A stretch of 52,721 nucleotides of DNA from an uncultured Oscillospiraceae bacterium (lineage in GTDB: Bacteria; Bacillota; Clostridia; Oscillospirales; Acutalibacteraceae): the NCBI GenBank assembly GCA_900541975.1, contig UQLR01000016.1, forward strand, positions 1 through 52,721, in the 5' to 3' direction. The notes under the pieces were generated by a model. The model did no database searches. It had not been told where the DNA came from and was given only the letters and a program-made list of their open reading frames with translations. The position numbers were made by a program, and so were the translations under genes. The first letter of the stretch is position 1; the number at the start of each line of letters is the position of its first letter. Positions 49,636 through 52,721 of this stretch are shown piece by piece.

Positions 49636-50385
49636 TTAAAGCCCCTTCCTCTGTCTTACCACTTCGTACATCAAAACTCCCGCGGCCACAGACGCATTTA
49701 AAGAAGCAATCTTTCCGCACAGCGGCAAGGACAAAACCCCGTCACAACTTTCCCGCACAAGGCGTCCCAGCCCCCTGCCCTCGTTTCCAATTACAAGTGC
49801 GCAGGCTACCGCAAGGTCGCATTGACACCAGGTTTGTCCGTTCATGTCCGCTCCATAGACCCAAACGCCTTTTTTCTTTAACGCGGCAATGGCACTGGAA
49901 ATATTGGCAACCCTGACAACGGGCATATATTCCGCCGCGCCGGCAGACGCTTTCCCCACTGTGCTGCTCAGCCCTACGCTCCGGCGTTTAGGGATTATCA
50001 CACCATGTACCCCGGCACATTCCGCCGTTCTGATAATTGCACCCAGGTTATGCGGATCCTCTATCTCATCTAAAACCATAATAAACGGCGCCTCGTTTTT
50101 CTTCTGCGCCGCCAGAAAAACATCCTCCAACTGCGCATATGCCTTTACAGCGCCAAATGCGATAATTCCCTGGTGCGGCGCCCCGCCTGCCATCTGATCC
50201 AGCTTTTTTGTATCTGCTTCTTTTATAACGGCGCCCTGTCCTCTGGCTTTAATAACCAGTTCGCGCAAACTTCCGTCTTTAAGCCCCTTTGCGACAAATA
50301 CACGGTCCAGAGTACGGCCGCTTTTTATCGCTTCCCTTACACAGTTGCGCCCTATCATGCAATCTGCGGTCTTTTTTCTTTCCAT
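49636..50385 (-). CDS. rlmB: 23S rRNA (guanosine-2'-O)-methyltransferase RlmB-like (SpoU/TrmH)
   Basis: This 249-residue SPOUT methyltransferase starts with a small substrate-binding domain (MIGRNCVREAIKSGRTLDRVFVAKG, shortened) and has the trefoil-knot motifs of the family: MVLDEIEDPHNLGAIIRTAE (about 98-117), LVIGNEGRGLGRLVRESC (near 198) and LPLCGKIASLNASVAAGVL (near 221). RlmB modifies G2251 in 23S rRNA; other SpoU relatives modify tRNA, so the exact site is inferred from length and motifs. It is the first gene of a minus-strand operon with the P-type-like protein (33 bases) and rpe. Confidence 0.93.
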   Translation of the reverse strand: MERKKTADCMIGRNCVREAIKSGRTLDRVFVAKGLKDGSLRELVIKARGQGAVIKEADTKKLDQMAGGAPHQGIIAFGAVKAYAQLEDVFLAAQKKNEAPFIMVLDEIEDPHNLGAIIRTAECAGVHGVIIPKRRSVGLSSTVGKASAGAAEYMPVVRVANISSAIAALKKKGVWVYGADMNGQTWCQCDLAVACALVIGNEGRGLGRLVRESCDGVLSLPLCGKIASLNASVAAGVLMYEVVRQRKGL

Positions 50386-50495
50386 CTATTTCACCTTTTT
50401 CCCCAATCAGGGTAAAGTTACGCAATTATATTAGATTATACCACAATTCGCGCAAAATGTAATGTTTCTAAAAATAAAAAACAGATTTTTTCAAT

Positions 50496-51080
50496 TTAAA
50501 CGTCAATCATTCCACCCCCTGCGTACACCTGCGGGCTGCCGCCGGCCGCCTGCAGGCCATAAGCGCCGGTCTGCGGATCTTTAAACAAATCTATCTGGGG
50601 CGGGGCTGCGCTGAACCCAAAATACATGGCCGCAAACAAAAGCAACGCAAAAAGCGCCGGCACAAACCAGGCGCGCAGATCCCTGTCTGAAAGCGTGATT
50701 TTATAGGACAACAGGTGCGCCAATGCAATCCAGACAAAAACGCTTACAATATCCACCCACAGCACCGACGTTCCCGCAATACCGGAATACAGGTAAAAAA
50801 AAGCAATTATGATAGCGGAAAGAAAATAAACCCCCGCCACCTTGGCAATTACAAACATTTTGAAATATGGCCGCGCGCAGCAGAGCTCCAATACGCCCCA
50901 CAGCAAATATGGCATGGCAAATATTTTTACGTGCTCCCACACGCTTTCATTTACAGCGCCAAACAAAATGCTCCACACGGCCCCGCCCGACCATTCATAT
51001 GCAAAATGCAGCAGTGTGCCGCCGATAAAGGTAAAAAACACACCGATTATTTCCATCTTTTTTAAACAGTTTCGGTCCAA
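50496..51080 (-). CDS. DUF6512 membrane protein
   Basis: This 194-residue protein has five or six membrane helices. It starts MEIIGVFFTFIGGTLLHFAYEW after a short charged lead and carries NESVWEHVKIFAMPYLLW (about 43-60), a hallmark of the clostridial DUF6512 family. A soluble tail (residues ~165-194; LFKDPQTGAYGLQ) closes it. The function is not known. The gene lies 60 bases after a small TM protein gene in the same direction, and the two may be co-transcribed. Confidence 0.8.
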   Translation of the reverse strand: MDRNCLKKMEIIGVFFTFIGGTLLHFAYEWSGGAVWSILFGAVNESVWEHVKIFAMPYLLWGVLELCCARPYFKMFVIAKVAGVYFLSAIIIAFFYLYSGIAGTSVLWVDIVSVFVWIALAHLLSYKITLSDRDLRAWFVPALFALLLFAAMYFGFSAAPPQIDLFKDPQTGAYGLQAAGGSPQVYAGGGMIDV

Positions 51081-51140
51081 AAAAATTCCCCCTTCGCCCT
51101 CATAGAAATATATGAAGACGGCAGGGGGAAAATACGTTTT

Positions 51141-51410
51141 TTATATAACCGAATAGAAAGACAGCAACAGCATAGCTCCCGCGCCTGCGCAAGCCGCAAG
51201 TCCAAGCCTGACAAACCAGTAAAGAAACGCCTTCTTTTTTTTAATTGCAGACGGCGCGCGCATCTTTCCCAGCATATGCCGGGCTTCCTTTTCCAGCACT
51301 TCGCGCTGCGCCGCTGCAAATTCCGGACGAACGACAAGCAGCGCGCGTTCGTAATAAATATTTCCCGTGTCCAGTACTTCAATAACCTGCCTGTTGATTC
51401 CCTTAATCAT
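51141..51410 (-). CDS. Small C-tail membrane protein of unknown function
   Basis: I do not recognise this 89-residue protein. Residues 1-60 look helical and charged (IKGINRQVIEVLDTGNIYYERALL, shortened; then RPEFAAAQREVLEKEARHML), followed by a Lys-rich stretch (IKKKKAFLYW) and one membrane helix (LGLAACAGAGAMLLLSF) at the C-terminus, so the body would face the cytoplasm. The ribosome site AAGGAGG and the codon pattern support a real gene. It precedes the DUF6512 gene. Confidence 0.7.
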   Translation of the reverse strand: MIKGINRQVIEVLDTGNIYYERALLVVRPEFAAAQREVLEKEARHMLGKMRAPSAIKKKKAFLYWFVRLGLAACAGAGAMLLLSFYSVI

Positions 51411-51872
51411 GTATTTTCCTCCTTTTTCCAGCTATGTAACTTCCTGCTGCTTCACAACGAAATACACCAGCGTAATTATTTTTGGCATCATTTTTCAGAT
51501 CTATACGGTGCAATAGAAATTTTCCCCTGTTTCCTCTCCATTAAAATTACAAAAACGACCATTTTATAACAACATTCACAAAACGCAGATACCTTTTTTG
51601 GAAGAACTGATTTTTCGTATTTGTCATTATACCGTTAGTAAAATGCTTCATTTTCAATAAAATGTTGAAAACTATGTTGAAAATGTGAAAAATTCATTTT
51701 TAAAAGCTCATATCAAACAGAAAAACCGCCCGCTTTTGTTAAGACCGTGTTTTCCACACCGCTGTGTAAAACCTGTTTTTTATTTTTTTCATAACTAGCT
51801 GTAATTTTGAACTTGTCAACAACTTTTTAAGAATTATAAAAATTAAAATTTTGTAATTCTTTTTTATTTCTA
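51411..51872. other. AT-rich gene-free gap with a facing pair of DnaA-box-like sequences
   Basis: No gene is supported here. At 51747-51770, GTTTTCCACA and TGTGTAAAAC form an inverted pair resembling two DnaA boxes (TTTTCCACA and, reversed, TTTTACACA; each near the TTATCCACA consensus). The surroundings are rich in A/T, but no dnaA or dnaN gene adjoins. Confidence 0.35.
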
Positions 51873-51901
51873 TTGTACTTGCGTATCTCCTGCGCTATAG
51901 T
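51873..51901 (+). promoter_or_regulatory. Promoter of the MBL-fold gene
   Basis: -35 TTGTAC (51873-51878), 17-base spacer and -10 TATAGT (51896-51901). The coding start at 51947 has a GGGAGG site. Confidence 0.65.
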
Positions 51902-51946
51902 ATAAAAAATACGGAAGCTTTTAAAACCAACCGGCGGGAGGAAAAC

Positions 51947-52642
51947 ATGGATATTACCTATATCTACCACAGCTGCTTTTTATCAGAGCTTGCAGATGCA
52001 ACGTTTTTATTTGATTATTTTAAGGGTACGCTGCCGCCAATCAGAAAGGACAAACCCTTGTACATTTTTGCCAGTCATCGGCATCACGACCACTTTAACC
52101 CCGCTATTTTTTCTCTTTTTGCAAATTTTGCGGATGTACGCTTTATCTTATCTTACGATATCGATAAAAGCCACATACCAGAGCAGCTGCTTACAAACAC
52201 CGTTTTAATCGCTCCCGGCCAATCCATTGTTTTTCCTCATTTACAGGTTTCCGCCCTGCATTCCACAGATGAAGGCGTAGCATTTTTCATTAAAACGCCG
52301 CATGATACGCTTTACCATGCCGGCGACCTGAACCATTGGTACTGGCCGGGGGAAGACGAACACTGGAACAGGGAAATGGGACGCGCCTACCGTCAGGAAA
52401 TTTCCAAACTGGCGGGACATGCAATTGACCTTGCTTTTATCCCCGCTGATCCGCGCCTGAAAGATGCGTTTTCACTTGGCGCGGTTGAATTCGCACAGAT
52501 CGTCTGTCCCCGGTATATCATTCCCATGCATTTTGGGGAAAATACCCCTGCTGCAAACAGATTAAAAAAGCTGTTTCTCGATATGGAACTTTCAACTGTT
52601 GTGCTTCCAATGGAAAAACCGCTGCAGCGCTTGACAATTTGA
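51947..52642 (+). CDS. MBL-fold metallo-hydrolase
   Basis: This 231-residue protein has the metallo-beta-lactamase metal motif HRHHDHFNP (HxHxDH, about 44-52), a further Asp/His in YHAGDLNHWYW (near 125), and a C-terminal His in IIPMHFGENT (near 198). This resembles the UlaG/RomA-like group of cytoplasmic hydrolases. The substrate is unknown. The gene stands alone behind its own promoter. The last 79 bases of the window after it hold no gene that I can support. Confidence 0.88.
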   Translation: MDITYIYHSCFLSELADATFLFDYFKGTLPPIRKDKPLYIFASHRHHDHFNPAIFSLFANFADVRFILSYDIDKSHIPEQLLTNTVLIAPGQSIVFPHLQVSALHSTDEGVAFFIKTPHDTLYHAGDLNHWYWPGEDEHWNREMGRAYRQEISKLAGHAIDLAFIPADPRLKDAFSLGAVEFAQIVCPRYIIPMHFGENTPAANRLKKLFLDMELSTVVLPMEKPLQRLTI

Positions 52643-52721
52643 CAAAACGAAAAATTTGCCTTCTCATTCTGCCCATCTGATAAAGGGCGATAAGCGCATT
52701 ACAACGCATAAACAGGGGCGG

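Noticed and set aside
48908..49701. Two plus-strand open frames of ~240 codons opposite the charged N-terminus of the P-type-like gene
   Set aside because: They are Cys/Phe/Ser-rich low-complexity translations of the complement of Glu/Lys/Gln codons, with no plausible start signals.

Overview
This window looks like a stretch of chromosome from an anaerobic, starch-degrading Gram-positive bacterium of the Clostridia, most likely an Oscillospirales (Ruminococcaceae-type) gut organism. The evidence is AGGAGG-type ribosome binding sites, frequent small DUF families typical of that group (DUF4830, DUF4358, DUF6465, DUF6512, DUF3810), a cobalamin-dependent methionine synthase split from its reactivation domain, and three secreted proteins with type I dockerin modules, two of them alpha-amylases with starch-binding CBM26 modules. 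The dockerins suggest an amylosome-like system; no cohesin or scaffoldin lies inside the window. Family names come from motif recognition, because no database search could be run.

Layout. Bases 1-6100 hold a sugar-ABC ATPase, a minus-strand operon (thioesterase, HAD phosphatase, DUF4830, pseudouridine synthase), a DUF1624 membrane acyltransferase and ychF. A solitary 5S rRNA gene with its own promoter and terminator sits at 6113-6230. Bases 6494-9574 carry a DUF815 AAA ATPase overlapping a lipoprotein that joins a metal/siderophore-type binding domain to a peptidoglycan-binding domain, then a GNAT enzyme. Bases 9707-11781 are a divergent LysR/YeiH-type exporter pair. Bases 11852-15878 hold an HD hydrolase, a flavodoxin-like protein, a 38-residue small ORF, a WYL regulator, a tiny NRDD-like protein and a Lys/Ala-rich DUF6465 protein. 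Bases 16015-19923 are the methionine-synthesis operon (metF, activation domain, metH). A Tim44-like protein follows, then the radical SAM/DUF4130 DNA-metabolism pair behind two LexA-like boxes.

Bases 23683-33306 form the starch/dockerin region: two tandem paralogous dockerin amylases, a CYTH protein, a Crp-type regulator, an IS3-family remnant and a leucine-rich FIVAR dockerin protein. Bases 33458-38076 hold a cell-surface block: DHHW protein plus MBOAT acyltransferase (polysaccharide acylation) behind a possible attenuated leader, a DUF4358 lipoprotein with a decayed paralogue beside it, and an M23 peptidase. Bases 38331-45005 carry a ComEA-like protein, a MATE exporter, a zinc dehydrogenase, an intracellular GH13 glucosidase, a DUF3810 membrane protein and an amidohydrolase. 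Bases 45192-52642 carry a MecA-like adaptor, rpe, a very unusual catalytically degenerate P-type-ATPase-like protein, rlmB, two small membrane proteins and an MBL-fold hydrolase.

Carbohydrate use links several parts: secreted amylases release maltodextrins, an MsmK/UgpC-type ATPase could power their uptake, and the cytoplasmic GH13 enzyme could finish the hydrolysis. The most unusual items are the pseudo-P-type ATPase, the CBM nested inside another CBM in the first amylase, the shared sequence motif at both amylase promoters, the LexA-like control of the radical SAM pair, the autonomous 5S gene, and the structured leader before the MBOAT gene.
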